Part shown: positions 24,980 through 38,187 of the stretch, one piece after another
Position numbering within the stretch: position 1 is the stretch's first letter
How the letters are laid out: each line of letters opens with the position of its first letter
DNA from: Paulownia fortunei
Lineage: Eukaryota; Streptophyta; Magnoliopsida; Lamiales; Paulowniaceae
Direction of reading: 5' to 3'
Assembly: GCA_019321725.1 (NCBI GenBank)
Contig: CM033107.1
Location: 21,257,445-21,321,444, forward strand
Length of the DNA: 64,000 bases
Program-made: the position numbers and the translations under genes
The notes under the pieces: model-generated
What the model was told of the DNA's origin: nothing
Database searches by the model: none
The model's input: only the letters and a program-made list of their open reading frames with translations

Positions 24980-26819
24980 CTAGGCTTTCTAAGGGCGTGT
25001 TTGGGATTTCTTTATTTGGGTGCTTTTTTCAATTTTCGGCCGCACATTGGGCTTTCAAGTGTTCCCGCTTTTGCAGCCCATTTAGGACTAATAATCATTG
25101 ACTAGAGTTTTAACCAATAATTTTGGAGATTGTTATCTTTGTCGCTGAAAAATATTCCAAGAATGTCTTCTTGGTAATGACTTTGTGTTGACCACTTCAC
25201 TTGATTTTTTAAATATATAAATTAATGAAATTAATTTAATTAGTATCAATTGTCTTTATATGATTATAAGACATGACAAATATTATAATCTAGAGTTTTT
25301 CTAACCTGAAAAATGTCAAAAGTTCAATTCAACTAAAAATTTTATTTTTGGAGTTTATCTAAAAGGTAATGGGAACAAATTTTTTATACATATTCAAGTT
25401 TATTGCTCTCGGTCCCTTTATAGAACATCCTAAATAAAATTTAATTTTTTAAAATAAATTATTTTCTAAATTTATTTTCTTGACTGAAGTAATGGTGTGG
25501 TACCATGGTACCACTACTTCTCAACAATTACTTTTAAACGCAATAATTTAAAAGCATACAAAGTTTATATTTTTTCAATTATCATCTAAAATTTTATTTC
25601 AAGTAGAAAAGGGCATTAAAATGTGGTAAAATGTATTTTTCTTTTTAGTATGTTGGAAAGATATAATATAGGAGTATTTATATCCACACTTAATATAAAA
25701 TGGAGATATTGAAAGAGTTTAAAATATCATTTTTGTTATTTGAAAAAAAAAAGAAAATTATCACTATTCTATTTCTCTTGATTGATTATGAAGTTTTTTA
25801 AAAAAAGTGAAAGCTTGAAAAGTTGACAAAGTCATGATTTGAAAACAATTAAGAAAACACAAATAGTTAAAACCTTGTACAAAGACAATTAGGGATGCCT
25901 TCAATTTGTGAATAGTAGAAAGAAGACCACTTTTCTTGAGAAAATCTTGGGACACTTTTGACAAATACAAAAGTCATATTTACTCATTTGTAATTAAAAA
26001 ACAAATAGATATTCAAAAAAATTGGTGATATTCAACTCCAATAATTACTTAAAATGATAAATTAAAAACAATGCAAAATACAGAAATTAGAATTTGAACA
26101 TATTAAACAAGACCTCGAAAATAATATTGTAGAAAATACATAAATTTTCGTCCATAAATCAAGCAAAAATTGTAAGTAGTAACTAATATATAAATTAATT
26201 AGATAAGACTTAAGAGCATCATGCAAGCCACTAAATAATTAGAAAAATTATTCAAATAAAAATTCCGAAATGGTGATTCAAGACATGTTTTGCTCATTAT
26301 GAGTCGAGCATTGTCCCATTCACTTTCAAACTTCTTTCATTTCTTGTATTAAGAGAAAATATATCATGGTATTCCTCGATTTCCATTAGTTAAGGCTAAA
26401 CAGGATTTTAATGTTTTTTTTTTTTGGTTATATTTAATTAATAACAATAATATGTTTACTTTTTTACGCTTTCAAATTTATGAGTTATGTAGATATACTG
26501 ACGGAAAAAATGTAGTGGGATTTTAGTTGTTTTCAAGGAGGGTGTGGGAGCACAAGCACCGCGAGAGCGTGGAAGTAGCAAAAATAAAAAATTTGTGAGA
26601 GTAGAATTATAAATAAATAAATTATAATATATATTGATTAGTAATCCTCAAATTATATGAAAGTTTTATAGTCTTACAATCCATTGGTTTCAAATTATCG
26701 TTTATAAAGTAACCCAAGTTAAATCATATCAATGAAAGTGGCATATATTTTTCGGCCCTTGCGTTAATTAAAGCTCATAAAATCCTATTTTTAAAGCCCA
26801 AAAGTTAGAAAAATAAAGA
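24980..26819. other. Intergenic, no supported feature
   Basis: AT-rich DNA beyond the NAP1 promoter. No ORF with a recognisable domain and no clear transposon ends. Confidence 0.4.
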
Positions 26820-27301
26820 AAATGGTAAACGACACTTCACCTCATCAATTTTATTTTTTTAGGACCTTAGTCATAAAAATGTATTTCACTTCATAAACTT
26901 AAATCTATTACAAAATCTTGCCCCCATGCCATTTTCAAGTCAGGTTTTTGTTGGAAAATCTTTTCATCAATTACCCCTTTTTATTTTTTTTCCCCTCTAT
27001 TTTATGCTCAAAAGCCAAGCATGAGGTTTCGTAATATTTTTTTGGTTATTGTTAATAGTGATAGTGTGATAAACGGTGGTATTTTTTGCTACAAAGAGTG
27101 TCGATCATGGGGCAAGAAATAAGTTAATAGGTTATGAATGACAATGATAGATAATAAAATAACGTGATGACAACTGATGAAAAGTTTTACGATGAAAATT
27201 TAACCTAAAAATGTCATTTGAATGCAAAGTGTTATAATAACTACTTATTAAAAATAATATGCCGAAATATTAAAATTTGGGGAGGATAAAGTGCCATTTA
27301 C
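26820..27301. mobile_element. MITE-like repeat related to the 8.46-kb block
   Basis: The left end (AAATGGTAAACGACACTTCACCTC) and the reverse complement of the right end (GTAAATGGCACTTTATCCTCCCC) are alike, giving imperfect inverted termini. The middle (TTTTTGGTTATTGTTAATAGTGAT near 27040) matches the block near 8745 (TTTTTGTTATTGTTAATAGTGAA), so both belong to one family. Non-coding. Confidence 0.55.
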
Positions 27302-29227
27302 AAAAAAAAAAAAGAAAAGGAAAAGAACATGAACAACCCTAAAATTTGAAGGTAGCGGCTCCACCTTTCTTCTTTCTTTTTCCCTTCATCTTCCATTCAT
27401 TTTCCATTCTTCCACAACTCAACTGATGTGGAGTTCCCTTTTCTTTCTATTTATTCTTTTTCTACAGTCTTCATTGATTTTAACATTGAAAAACTATTGT
27501 TGTTGCTTGTATAAAGCCCTCTCAAATTATCTAACAAGTTATAAAGCGCGATTTAACATATTTTGGTATAACTTACAATAAGAGAATGGTTTCATCTATA
27601 ATTCTTTTTATACTACTAAAATATTTTTCATTTATCATTTTTCAATAAAAATATTATCATAGGACTTTCATGTAATATGAGGTCACAAGATTATTATAAT
27701 GGGGTCTTATAGTTTATTGCTCATTTCCCATTTCCTAAGTTCTCCAAGTATTTTCATTAGTAGAAATTGAGGTTATAGGCACAAAGTTATATCAAAGCTT
27801 ACTCTAAGGGTATCTAGTTACAGGAGGCCCGACAGATGTGTATTAGGGGTAGGGGTGGTTTTGGATGGTTCAATGATCACGATAAGGTTAATATTTCATG
27901 TTTAATGGAATGTAATTATAGTATCTCACATTATTATAAGAAGAAATTTTAATTTATTTATGAGTGATAGAATGTACTAATATAACAATTTTGGTTGTTT
28001 ATTTTCGCAAAATGAGAATGAACACGACCATTCTTCCCTTTTTGTCTTAGTCTTTTATACAAATTGACAATGTTACAGTAGTTGCCTTATAGGCTATTCT
28101 TTCTCGAGCTAATCTTTCTAAGGGAATGGGTCCGTCTTATCCCGGGACACCCATATGTAATCCGCTGGTGGTCAGTGTAAAAATTAAAATTAATTTCTAA
28201 ATCAATTATATATATATATATATGAGAGTTCAAAATAAAATATATAACTGAATTTAAAATCCCCAACGACTCAAAGACATATTTTCACACATCATTAAAT
28301 AGTAATGCTTTCTATATGCTCTTATTGCCCAAAAAAGAGGACAACAAATGGGTCCAACCCCAAAGATAAAGCCTTGGTCGATTTGTCCCCTTTCATGAAT
28401 TGGAAAAGATTAAAGTTAAGCCAAATAAAAAAATAAAAATAAAAACTTTAAGTAGGTTTCTGAATTCATGCCTAAAAACCAAATTCTAAAACCATTTATT
28501 CTTTTTTGCCCTTTTTCTCTTCAATCACTAATAAACTCAAGACCCAACCAGAATTAATATATTAAAAGAGTTGGTAAAGACACTACCTCATCCTCAATCA
28601 GATTTCTCTATATCCCTCAAGCTTTTGACTTTGACCATCAATTATATTCAAAGTCCTAGAGGGCCAAGAATTGTAAAAGTTCAAGTACCTAAAAAATAGT
28701 CTCTAATATTCTTAAAAAATTACTTAAAAGTTAAAGTAAGCCTATTAATGAAATGGGGCATTTCAAAAACATTAACAATCCCCCCACCCCCCCAACCCAC
28801 CCACCCCAAACACAAAAAAGAAAAAAAACATACATTCAAACAAAACAAAACAGAAATGGCATGAATCTTCTGTCAATATCCCTGGGAGACTCCAAAGTCA
28901 ATCTCCTCACGCTTGCATCAGATTCCATATCAGAAAAAAATGAACAAATTCCTAGTTATGAAGTCGTCAAAAAATCTGTAACGCCCTAAACATCTTATGT
29001 TGCACTAATTACAAACACACATATTTTAATTTTGCATCCTGACTCAAAATTGAAATTTCCAAGTGCAAGTAGCAAGCTTTAGCAAATAACAAGAATCCCA
29101 TACCGTGCTAGGAGTGTTGAATTATTTTGGTGCAAAAACTTATAAATTTTTTTTTTGAAATATAAGAAAGTTTTATTTTATAGTCTTACAGTCCAATCTA
29201 GGAATGTTGGATTGACTTCGTTTATTT
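27302..29227. other. Intergenic, no supported feature
   Basis: AT-rich, with a (TA)n tract near 28207-28223 and a C-rich patch at 28782-28808. A less AT-rich patch at 28080-28170 is unassigned. The open frame at 28753-28989 begins in the C-rich tract and shows no domain. Confidence 0.4.
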
Positions 29228-29480
29228 TTGGTTGGTGGACAATTAATTCCATACAACTTTGTTTATCCCTTAACGCGCGTAGCGTACAACTAATTCTCTA
29301 TGACATTAGTTATCCTTTGGCTGGCGGAGAAATACTTTCCTATGCCTTTGCTTATCTCTTGCGGACTGACATTTAATTTCTTATGATTCTGCTTATTTCT
29401 TAACGGACAAATAACTAATTCTCCACGACTTTGCTTAACCCTTTGTGGCGGACAACTATCTGCTATGATTTTTTTGAATT
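29228..29480. repeat. Degenerate minisatellite, about 41-48 bp period
   Basis: Five to six units, each with GGACAA(C/T)TAATTC, a variable TATGA-CTTTG block and CTTATC-like sequence. Unit landmarks (GTTTAT, GTTAT, GCTTAT, GCTTAT, GCTTAA) start at 29261, 29309, 29350, 29391 and 29433, so the spacing is 48, 41, 41 and 42. Strongly diverged between units. Confidence 0.75.
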
Positions 29481-30219
29481 TATTTGGTTTTGGATTTGCA
29501 CAATATTTTTTTGGTTTGATATAATTGCATGAGGCGAAAAATTATTTTTTTTTACCAAATATAAATTTATCCTCTCGATTTGAAAACGATTCTAATGATC
29601 GCACTTATTCAAATGAATATATACAAATAAATATATTAAATTCAAATTATACATTTCGTGTATTCCGATTGCTGTAGGGAATAAAACAATCAATTGTTTA
29701 TTATGAATTTTAATAATTTACAGGAATAACACCAATAAAAAGAATTTACTGGTATCCGAACTACACAGGTGACAAGCAGTCTGCCTTTAAAAACAAATAT
29801 ATTTCTGGATTACCCTCTCTCTTCTGTGAATGAGATGACAAGGTGTAGAAAAGTTGGATGTGGGATCACATTTGAGCAACTTTTAATGGCACAGGTATGC
29901 TTAATTAAGAAAGCAATTTTGGTGTAAAAGAGATTCATGAAGTTTAAAGTTTATTTCTTTAGACATTTTCGGGCCTTCTGATCATTGTTGCTGATTTTAA
30001 GTTGATCATGGGTTACAGGTAGAGATATCTGCACTAACTAAAGTCAAAACTTAGCAAAGCCCACGACAATGTCACGGCTCTTAATAGTTTACTAATATCA
30101 GACTTTTCGCATAATATACTTCTGCATCATTATGTTTACCACTTACTAGCCACATGAATGTTATTGTCTACGATGTGAATTTGCCATAAAAATTGATTTT
30201 TTAAGTTTTTGAAATTTGG
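29481..30219. other. Intergenic, with a short sequence repeated further right
   Basis: The segment around 29655-29710 (CCGATTGCTGTAGGGAATAAA, ACAATCAATTG) recurs in diverged form at 30400-30440. No gene seen. Confidence 0.4.
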
Positions 30220-32240
30220 ATATAAAGATATATTGGGTTCGCGTGATCTCGGGTTTGTGTAGCGAAAAATTTAAAAAAATTAAAAATATCACAACATAAC
30301 AATTATAGCAATACTCCACATCCGATATAATTTCTAATTGTAATTTTCAACTGTTGTAATAAAATAATTAAAGTTTTCATTCATACATTTTTATGCACTC
30401 CGACTGTTATAGAGTATAAAACAATCAATTGCTAACTCCTTTTGTGAATTTGATTCAAATGAATCCATGTGTCTCCCCTCTAAAGTGATCCACACTTTGA
30501 CCAAGAACACAAAATTAAAATTCCACTAACAATTCTGATTTCTTTTCTAACCTAGTTTATGGAGTGTGTATAGGAATATTAATTCTTCTAATTAACTTAT
30601 GGTAAAAGAATTAATTATTGAAATAAAAGATAGAATTTTTGGTGGGAAAAATGATGAATGAAGGAACAAAATTTCTTTTTTCTCTCTCTATATGGTTGAA
30701 AATTAGAGGGATAAAAATTCTCACTATAATTCTTGGTATTTTGTTTTTCTTTTTGGTATTCTGTTTTTCTTTTTGATTGAGTGGAAAATATTTTAATTTA
30801 TTTAATTTTTTTTCAACTTTATCCCTTTTATATTTTTCAAAGATATTTAAAAAATTTCAAGAATTCTAAATTTTTGACTTTTCATCATTTTTTCAATCGC
30901 CTTCATGGCCTCTTCTAATGGGCTTTTGTAAATTGAGGTTAGATTTAAAATTAAATTCTACAATTAATTCAATTATTTGTCTTAACCCAAATTCAATTAA
31001 TTAATTTTATCTAACCCACCTAATCAAATTAACCTCAATTAAATAATTAAATAATTCAATTATTTGATTGAATATATTAATTAAATTAATTTATGGACAC
31101 ACAATTAATTTAATCTAATTAAATAATTATTTCACTCTAATTGGGTTTCCTAATCTTATTAGATCCAATCAAATAATTTAATTATTTAATTAAATAATTA
31201 ATTCAACTCTTTGAATTAATTTAAGCTATAATTAATTAATATTCACTAATTAATTGGATCTAACCCCTTGGATTCATTCCTAAATTAAAAATGTTCCATC
31301 ACAAATTGTGTGTAACCCTTTAGGTTCACAATTATTTTAACAGTGGGCTTGCAACATTTGCAACTTATGAATAATAATAATTATTCTAATTAATTAGTCC
31401 AATTAATTAATTCACTTGAAATTAACTCTTTAATTTTAAGAACATCACAAGTCATGAGAAATACCTAACAAGTGTATCATAACTGCCTAAACTTAGGTAA
31501 AATAACGAGTGAACATATTTCAATTACGAACATCATATATAAAGGTCATTTCGTCAACTAATCTCTCAATTTGAATGTATGACATGAATTAATAGTCGAA
31601 ACCCTGATTGCTCAATAATTATGATTTCATTTCAAATTTTAATTACTCATGAAAAATTGTTAGAAAACTACCGTATAACATTCATCCTGCCTTAGACAAA
31701 GACTTATGATTCATAAACTATGAATACACAGCAGATTCACTTGTTCTGCCAGACAAGTGATGGATCTTTTATTGATAATTCATTAACCTCCATACATATC
31801 AATACAACATCAAATGTATCCCCTTTGTAATTGTCAGATAATTAGAAGATATGTCAAAATAAAACACGACATGTACAAGACTATCATGGTGCCTCAAGTC
31901 AAATGACTAATTGTATACTATCGTAACATGAAAATTCTTATTTCGATAAATAAGTTTTCAATTAAAAATTTTCAATAGGTTTGTTCAGTGTACTTGTTCC
32001 TTAACAAACATTTGCATTCATGCACTAGCATCACTACGCCAATGTCCATGGAGCGCGACATCCTCCTCATGCGATATGCACGAGTTTATTGGACTACTCG
32101 ATGTTCCATTTTAAAAATCCTTGATTCGAAACTAATTTAAAACCAAAGCCATAGAGGCATATTCCATTATCACCATTAAATGCATGACCATGCCACATAA
32201 CTAAATTTGATCTAGATATTTTATCTAATTACAAGATGCA
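30220..32240 (+). repeat. LTR-like repeat, copy 1
   Basis: About 2 kb of non-coding sequence. Its right half (31290-32230) matches 33140-34040 in the same orientation over roughly 0.9 kb with many small changes. Shared landmarks include GGGCTTGCAACATTTGCAAC / GGACTTGCAACATTTGCAAC, TATCGTAACATGAAAATTCTTATTT-like sequence and AAAGCCATAGAGGCATATTCCAT. Length, lack of coding capacity and paired copies suggest LTRs or solo LTRs of an old retroelement, but no PBS or coding domain was seen. Orientation is arbitrary. Confidence 0.5.
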
Positions 32241-32339
32241 ATTAAAGATAAATAAATATGCCTATTTTATTAATATGATTTGAAAAAGATTTTTTTTATA
32301 AATATAAGAGTATGAAGGACGCATAATTTAATTGGCACG

Positions 32340-34040
32340 CCGGACACTACTCTAACAAGAGAATATCAAGAAACTAATTTTCTTTTATAGAATAAGAAAA
32401 TCAAGATTTCAAGAAAATACTTTTTCTTTTTCTTTCTTCTCTTTTTTTTCTTGAAGAGAAAAATAGAAGACAAAATAAAATTATTTTTGCCAAAATTACA
32501 AGGCAATTTTTGGCCTTTCCTATATATATAGGGGTAAAAAATCTGCTCATATTCCAACTTTTAAAAAATTTGTTAATTTTAAACTATTTTAAAATTTAAT
32601 TTTGGAAGGATTCTAAATCTTTCAATAACTCATCTCTTTCTCTCTTTCCAATGTATGTGGACTTGTTTGACACTATATTAGTAATTAAAATTATCTACAT
32701 ATATTCTTGATATTAATTTGAACCCTTCAAATAATATCAAGATGGATATATATAAAATATATACCTAAAATATATTTATATAAAATAAATCCTAGTCGCC
32801 ATAAAAATCGATCATTTTATTTATTTATAAATATATTAATCAAATAAATTATATTTATTTAATTTATTCTCTTCATATTCTAGTGAGCTTCTTAAGTGAT
32901 CCACTTTAATTTTTGGACTTGTACTTAAAAAATCCACAAATCAATCTAATTGATATAATTTCAAATTAATCAATCCAATTGATTAAGTATAATTTACTCT
33001 AATTGGGCTTGCTAATCAAACTAAGTCCAATTAAATAATTTAATTATTGAATTGAATAATTTAATTTAATTCATAAATTAAATAAAATTCTTAATTAATT
33101 AATTAATCAATATTAAATAATTAATTTTCAACTATTGGATAAATCTCAAAATTAGAATGTTACTTTCTATAAAAATGTATGACTTTTTTAGGCTAACTAC
33201 TAAGTTAGCAGTGGACTTGCAACATTTGCAACTTATGAATAATAATTATTTCAATTAATTAATCCAAGTACCCAACTCCTTAATTCCAAGTACCCAACTA
33301 TTCATGAAAACACCTAACAAGTAATCATGACAAACTAGTCTTATATAAAATAGCGAATAAACTTATTTTAGCTACAAGTATCATATACGTATGGTTCTTT
33401 CGACAGCTAATTTTTAAATTGAATTTAGGACATGGATTATAAGTAAAAACCTTAAATAACTCAATAATTGTGATTCCATTTCAAGTTCCAATAATTTTTA
33501 ATAAATTTATCCTACCTTGTCCTAAGTCTTTGAATCACAAATTATGAAAATACAGGAGATTCTCTTATTTAAAAAAAAGTGTCGAATTTTATGTTGGCTA
33601 ATAACAAACCTCCATGCACACTAATGCACCCAACATACCCTCTTTATGATTATCAAGTAATCAAAAGATATATTAAAATATTGCAAGATGCATACAAGGC
33701 TACTATCGTATCTCAAGTTCGAGAATTAGTCATGTACTATTACAATATAGAAATTCTTATTTTGACAAACAAAGCTTCCTCCTAAGAATTTCTTGTAGGT
33801 CATGTTTGGTGTACTGGTTGCCTAACAAGTATCCACATATATGCACTTGTACATCTATGTTAATGTTCATAGAATGTGACATCCTCTTCTTACGAACATG
33901 TATCGTATATGCAAATCTATTGAATTATTTGATATCCCATCTCAAAAAACTTTCGACTTAAAACTTATTTAAGACTAAAGCCATAAAGACATGTTCCATG
34001 ATTGACATCATATGTGCAACCATAAGGACTTTATCTAATA
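32340..34040 (+). repeat. LTR-like repeat, copy 2
   Basis: Diverged head-to-tail partner of copy 1. The matching part covers 33140-34040 (ACTTGCAACATTTGCAACTTATGAATAA is common to both, split here by its first 20 bases at 33213). It ends near AAAGCCATAAAGACATGTTCCAT at 33977. The left limit is approximate. Confidence 0.5.
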
Positions 34041-34477
34041 GACATAAGATATAAAAATATCTTTTTATAATATGATTGACAATAAGATTGTCTATATATA
34101 TATATATATAAAAAAGAGCACAATACACCAGTTTAATTGAGGCGATAGGCATCATACTCTAACGTATTTGACTTTAGAAATCAGGGAGTGCATAAATATG
34201 TGAACGACTTGGACTTGAGGGTGTACATAGAGGGTAAGGAATTACATTTGAAATTCATGTAGAAATGTGTGAGACATTGCTCAGAAGTGTGAAGTGTGTG
34301 ATAAAGATAGTGTTTGGACTTGTGAGTCAAAATAAACATCAATATGATGGGGGTACTAAATACGGGAATGAGGGCATGCGAGTCACACAAATGATGCAAG
34401 ATAAGAGAGGTAATTATGGTATATGATGATAACTAGGATGTGCATTGGTTATTTTCTATTTTGTTTTGGTTGTGGTA

Positions 34478-34755
34478 AAAAAAAAAAAAATCGTCCGATG
34501 AACAGTAGCTCCAACGCCTAGGTGCTGGAGCTACTGTTCACTAGATGTTTTTTTTTTTTTTGAGAAAAAAGTAGATTTTTGCACATCTAATGACATTCTT
34601 CCTTCATCTTCAAATCTGCAAAATCAACGCTAAACACTAGGCGTTGGAGCTACTGTTCATCGGACGATTTTTTTTTTTGAGAAAAAAAATAGATTTTTGC
34701 ACATCTAATGACATTCTTCCTTCATCTTCAAATCTGCAAAATAAACGCTAAACAC
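34478..34755. repeat. Compound foldback: nested hairpin, long inverted repeat and 117-bp direct repeat
   Basis: An A-tract followed by TCGTCCGATGAACAGTAGCT at 34491 is repeated as a perfect reverse complement ending in GATTTTTTTT (arms about 34479-34521 and 34637-34678). Inside, 34500-34539 forms its own hairpin (GAACAGTAGCTCCA with TGGAGCTACTGTTC). The segment GTAGATTTTTGCACATCTAA to CGCTAAACAC (34562-34636) is repeated directly at 34679-34755. Probably a rearranged MITE or foldback element. Confidence 0.8.
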
Positions 34756-37211
34756 AATAATAAAAATTATAAAAATCTCGAAAGCTAAATAAAAAGTTAA
34801 GCAAATGGTGCTCAATTTATGGGTATAATTTTCACTTATCATACGTGTATGCAAGAATACAACTAGGCAGTTGGATGTTAATGCATGTGGTGCAAAAATG
34901 CATAGAAATGTTTTAAGTATTAGAATTTGTGCACAAGTGTTTGTGAAAATGCCTAAATGGTGGCATGTGTAGAAATGCCTAGAAAATGTCCAAGTTTTCA
35001 TTAATATTTTTTTTTCATAAAAAATAAAAAAAATCAACGAATGGATATCGGAGCAAGTCTTAGATTTTAATTTTTATACTTAGATAGGATCTGAATATAA
35101 TCCGTTAAAATATTGCACATATATATTTTTTATTAATTATGTAAGTATTTATATAATGTATATTTATATATATACAATTTATGCATGTTATATATTAAAA
35201 TATAAATATAATAATTTTATGATAATAATATAAAATTAATAAATACTTTATGCTATATTATATGTAAAAGTAACAAATATATTTTTGAAATTTTTAAGTA
35301 TTTAATAATTAAAATATAAATAATTAATTTTTTAGTAGTAACATTATATTCTCATATATAGAATGTTATGGTAATATTTTTTCAAAAAAATATTTTTTTA
35401 ATATTTTAAAAATAAAAGAATAGGTCTAGTAAGTCCAATCCAATAGATCTCGAGTTTTGAGCGAATTCGTGTTTAGATTGATAAAAATCTTAATGAATTG
35501 GGTCTCGAGTTTTATCCATTACTTTTATTATGTTTGGAAGGATAATTTTATTAAAAAATAAATATAAATTTATTCATGACTCATTGGAAATAGTTAAATC
35601 CATGAGGGGAATAGAATGAATAATACACATTTGTGAGAATTGGGATTTATATGAGAATAGATATTCCTACCACAAAATTATATCAATCATATGAACAAGA
35701 ATAAACTTAAAAATGCTCATTCCATTCTCAATTCGTTCACACGTACCAATCATGACATTAAATACTTAGAAAAATTAAATGAGTGTCCACGGGGGAATGC
35801 CCTTGTAGGGAAAAATGACCATCATGCCCCTACTATGAAAAAAGTATGAAAAAATGCTAGGAAAGCTATTCATGACCAAAAATGATGCTATTTGGTGAGG
35901 AGAATGGCAATTTTTTTTTATCAAAATATAGAAAACAAATATGTACACAAAAATCATCAGCAGCTCAACCATTCAAACCACATTACAAACAATGATAAAC
36001 TTGACGAAAAACAAAATGGATGCAAAAATGTGAAGAAAAAGAATGGTCATGATAAGATTTCTTTACCAGAAAACAGACAGGGCATTCAAGATTTTTACCA
36101 ATTTTATTTAAATCCAAACTCTATTGAATATACAAATTTGAAAACCAAAAAATAGCTACAACTGAGCTAGTGGAAACTAACGAAATATAGTATGTATTTA
36201 GGCTTCGTTGAGGAAATGTCACCTTTATTAGTTCACAATAATCCAAAAGTTTTTCAAGATCTTTGAAAGTAGTAGGGATTAATAAGGGAAGAAACTAACT
36301 CAATTTTAAACTAATCCACCAATCAAAAAAATCAAGGGATAATAATCGGAGTATGGAGTTCAAATTCAAATACAAATGAGATAAATAAACATCACATAAT
36401 TCAATTCTGCAACCTAATCCACTAAGCTAAAAATCAAGTGGCAAATATATTTACTTAGAATTTAATGGTTCAAATAAATGGCGCGGTCAATAATTTTTTT
36501 TTTTTAGAGAATCAATAAAAAAAAAAAATACCAGACATTAGTATCGAGTCCAAATTAATTCAATTGCGGCCAAAGACTTTTCTTTTATATTATATAGTAT
36601 AGCTTATATTTACTTAAATTATATTTAAATTGAAAGATTTAGATTAAAAAAAAATTACTCTAGTAATACGTATCAAGTTAATACATATCAAGAACAATCA
36701 ATCCATTAATCAAATTCTTCACGTTACTAGCTGAATAATGGCAAAATAAGAATTAGAAGTGTTGGAGTTTGCCCAACAAAAATCCTCTTTAAATTAGTAA
36801 AAATACTCTTGAAAAATATATCGACTACTTAAATACTTGAAAAATCATTAAAAGAATGCACCTTTTGCCTTCAAGATTCATATATGTAGATGATAAGGTG
36901 ATAGAATCCTTCCAAAATTTGATTTCTTTATAGATAAAAACCAATTTAATATAATACCTTTTAAATAAGCATCAACCTCATTCAATCAAAATCCCAAAGT
37001 CCAATTAAGGTAGGATTTAATTACGAAAATATCTAGATTTTCTACATACGCACGCTGTGCAGAAATACATTTAAATTAGACATGTTAACTCCACTAAGAT
37101 AGACCTACCCAATTATAACCCAAACATGCCCAATTAAGATAGTCTTTTTCGTATCTCAATTATCTCAACCCAAATACCAAGCCACTTAGCTTAGATCAAT
37201 TTAAATATTAA
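34756..37211. other. Intergenic AT-rich DNA
   Basis: No coding signal. A segment at 35415-35520 (CTCGAGTTTTGAGCGAATTC, GAATTGGGTCTCGAGTTTT) resembles the kind of repeat seen at 41394-41868. Long A and T runs at 36490-36530. Confidence 0.4.
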
Positions 37212-37607
37212 GAGGGTATTTGGTTGAACTTATAAACTTTTTAAAATATCTTATAAGTTGTTTAAAAATTTATAAACTGTCAAAAAGTATTTGATAATTT
37301 TTTTTAGAAAGCTTATAAAATAAAATAAAAAAAGTTGTTTGAAAGCTTATAAACTCCTAAAAAAAATACTCTCACCTTAATTTATTTTCTAAATAAGATC
37401 TTATTATAACAAACTTATTTAATTTTGATAATTTTAATTATAAAATTATCATTACTAACATGTTAAAAACTCTATAATCTTATTTTATTCAAACACTTCA
37501 ACAACTTATTTTTAAACTAAGATCTATCATCTTATAAACTAAAAAAATATCTTATAAAATATAGAAAGCTTATAAAATATTTTGAATAAGATTAGTCAAA
37601 CACCCTC
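37212..37607. mobile_element. Tourist-like (PIF/Harbinger-type) MITE with TAA target duplication
   Basis: Left terminus GAGGGTATTTGGTTGAACTT; reverse complement of the right terminus GAGGGTGTTTGACTAATCTT. The element is flanked on both sides by TAA (37209-37211 and 37608-37610), the 3-bp TWA duplication typical of PIF/Harbinger elements. Its 396 bp contain no ORF, only TTATAAG/CTTATAA-rich sub-repeats. Confidence 0.85.
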
Positions 37608-38089
37608 TAAATCTTCTTCTCTTTGAGGCCCTAAGCTAATTCAACACATCAAGTAGTTCAACCCAAATACCTAGGCTCAGACATTAAGTCTGGTTTATGG
37701 CACATCATCTAATATTGGATCGATATGTAATTATTTGTTTAAGTGAGTGATGTATAATACAACATTTCCTAAAAAATTACTAGATTTCAAATCTGTCATG
37801 ATTATTAAAAATAACTAAATATATTAATCATTCAAGAATTTAAATTTTATAATAATTGAAATTATCCAAATAAGTAAAAAAAAAATTATTACTACTAAAT
37901 CCTTTAATTCAAATAAAAAAAATCTAAAACCCAAACCTCTAAAATATTTCAAAGTGGACCAAATGGAGAAGGGTCCCATAGTGAAGCTTCACAATTACTC
38001 TTGCAGGTAACAATGGGGGCAGCCAAATTTTCAGAGAAACCCATGGGGGCCTTTTCGGAGACCTGACAAATTAGTTGTGGGGTTATAGA
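37608..38089. other. Distal promoter region of the HSF gene
   Basis: AT-rich up to about 37960, then more balanced. No gene. The last 130 bases may belong to the HSF promoter. Confidence 0.35.
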
Positions 38090-38102
38090 GAAGTTTCTAG
38101 AA
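38090..38102 (+). promoter_or_regulatory. Perfect three-unit heat shock element
   Basis: GAAGTTTCTAGAA is an exact GAAnnTTCnnGAA array, the site bound by HSF trimers. It lies about 230 bp before the TATA box and 550 bp before the ATG of the HSF gene, which suggests control by heat and by HSFs themselves. Confidence 0.65.
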
Positions 38103-38187
38103 AGTTAGGGGACTTGATGAAGTGTGGGCCTGAGACTGTGATTTGTGGGCTGCGGAATGCTACAAATGGCAACACAAACAGTAGCCG

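Noticed and set aside
32366..32557. Lys-rich minus-strand frame
   Set aside because: A/T-rich low-complexity product of the repeat copy at 32340-34040.
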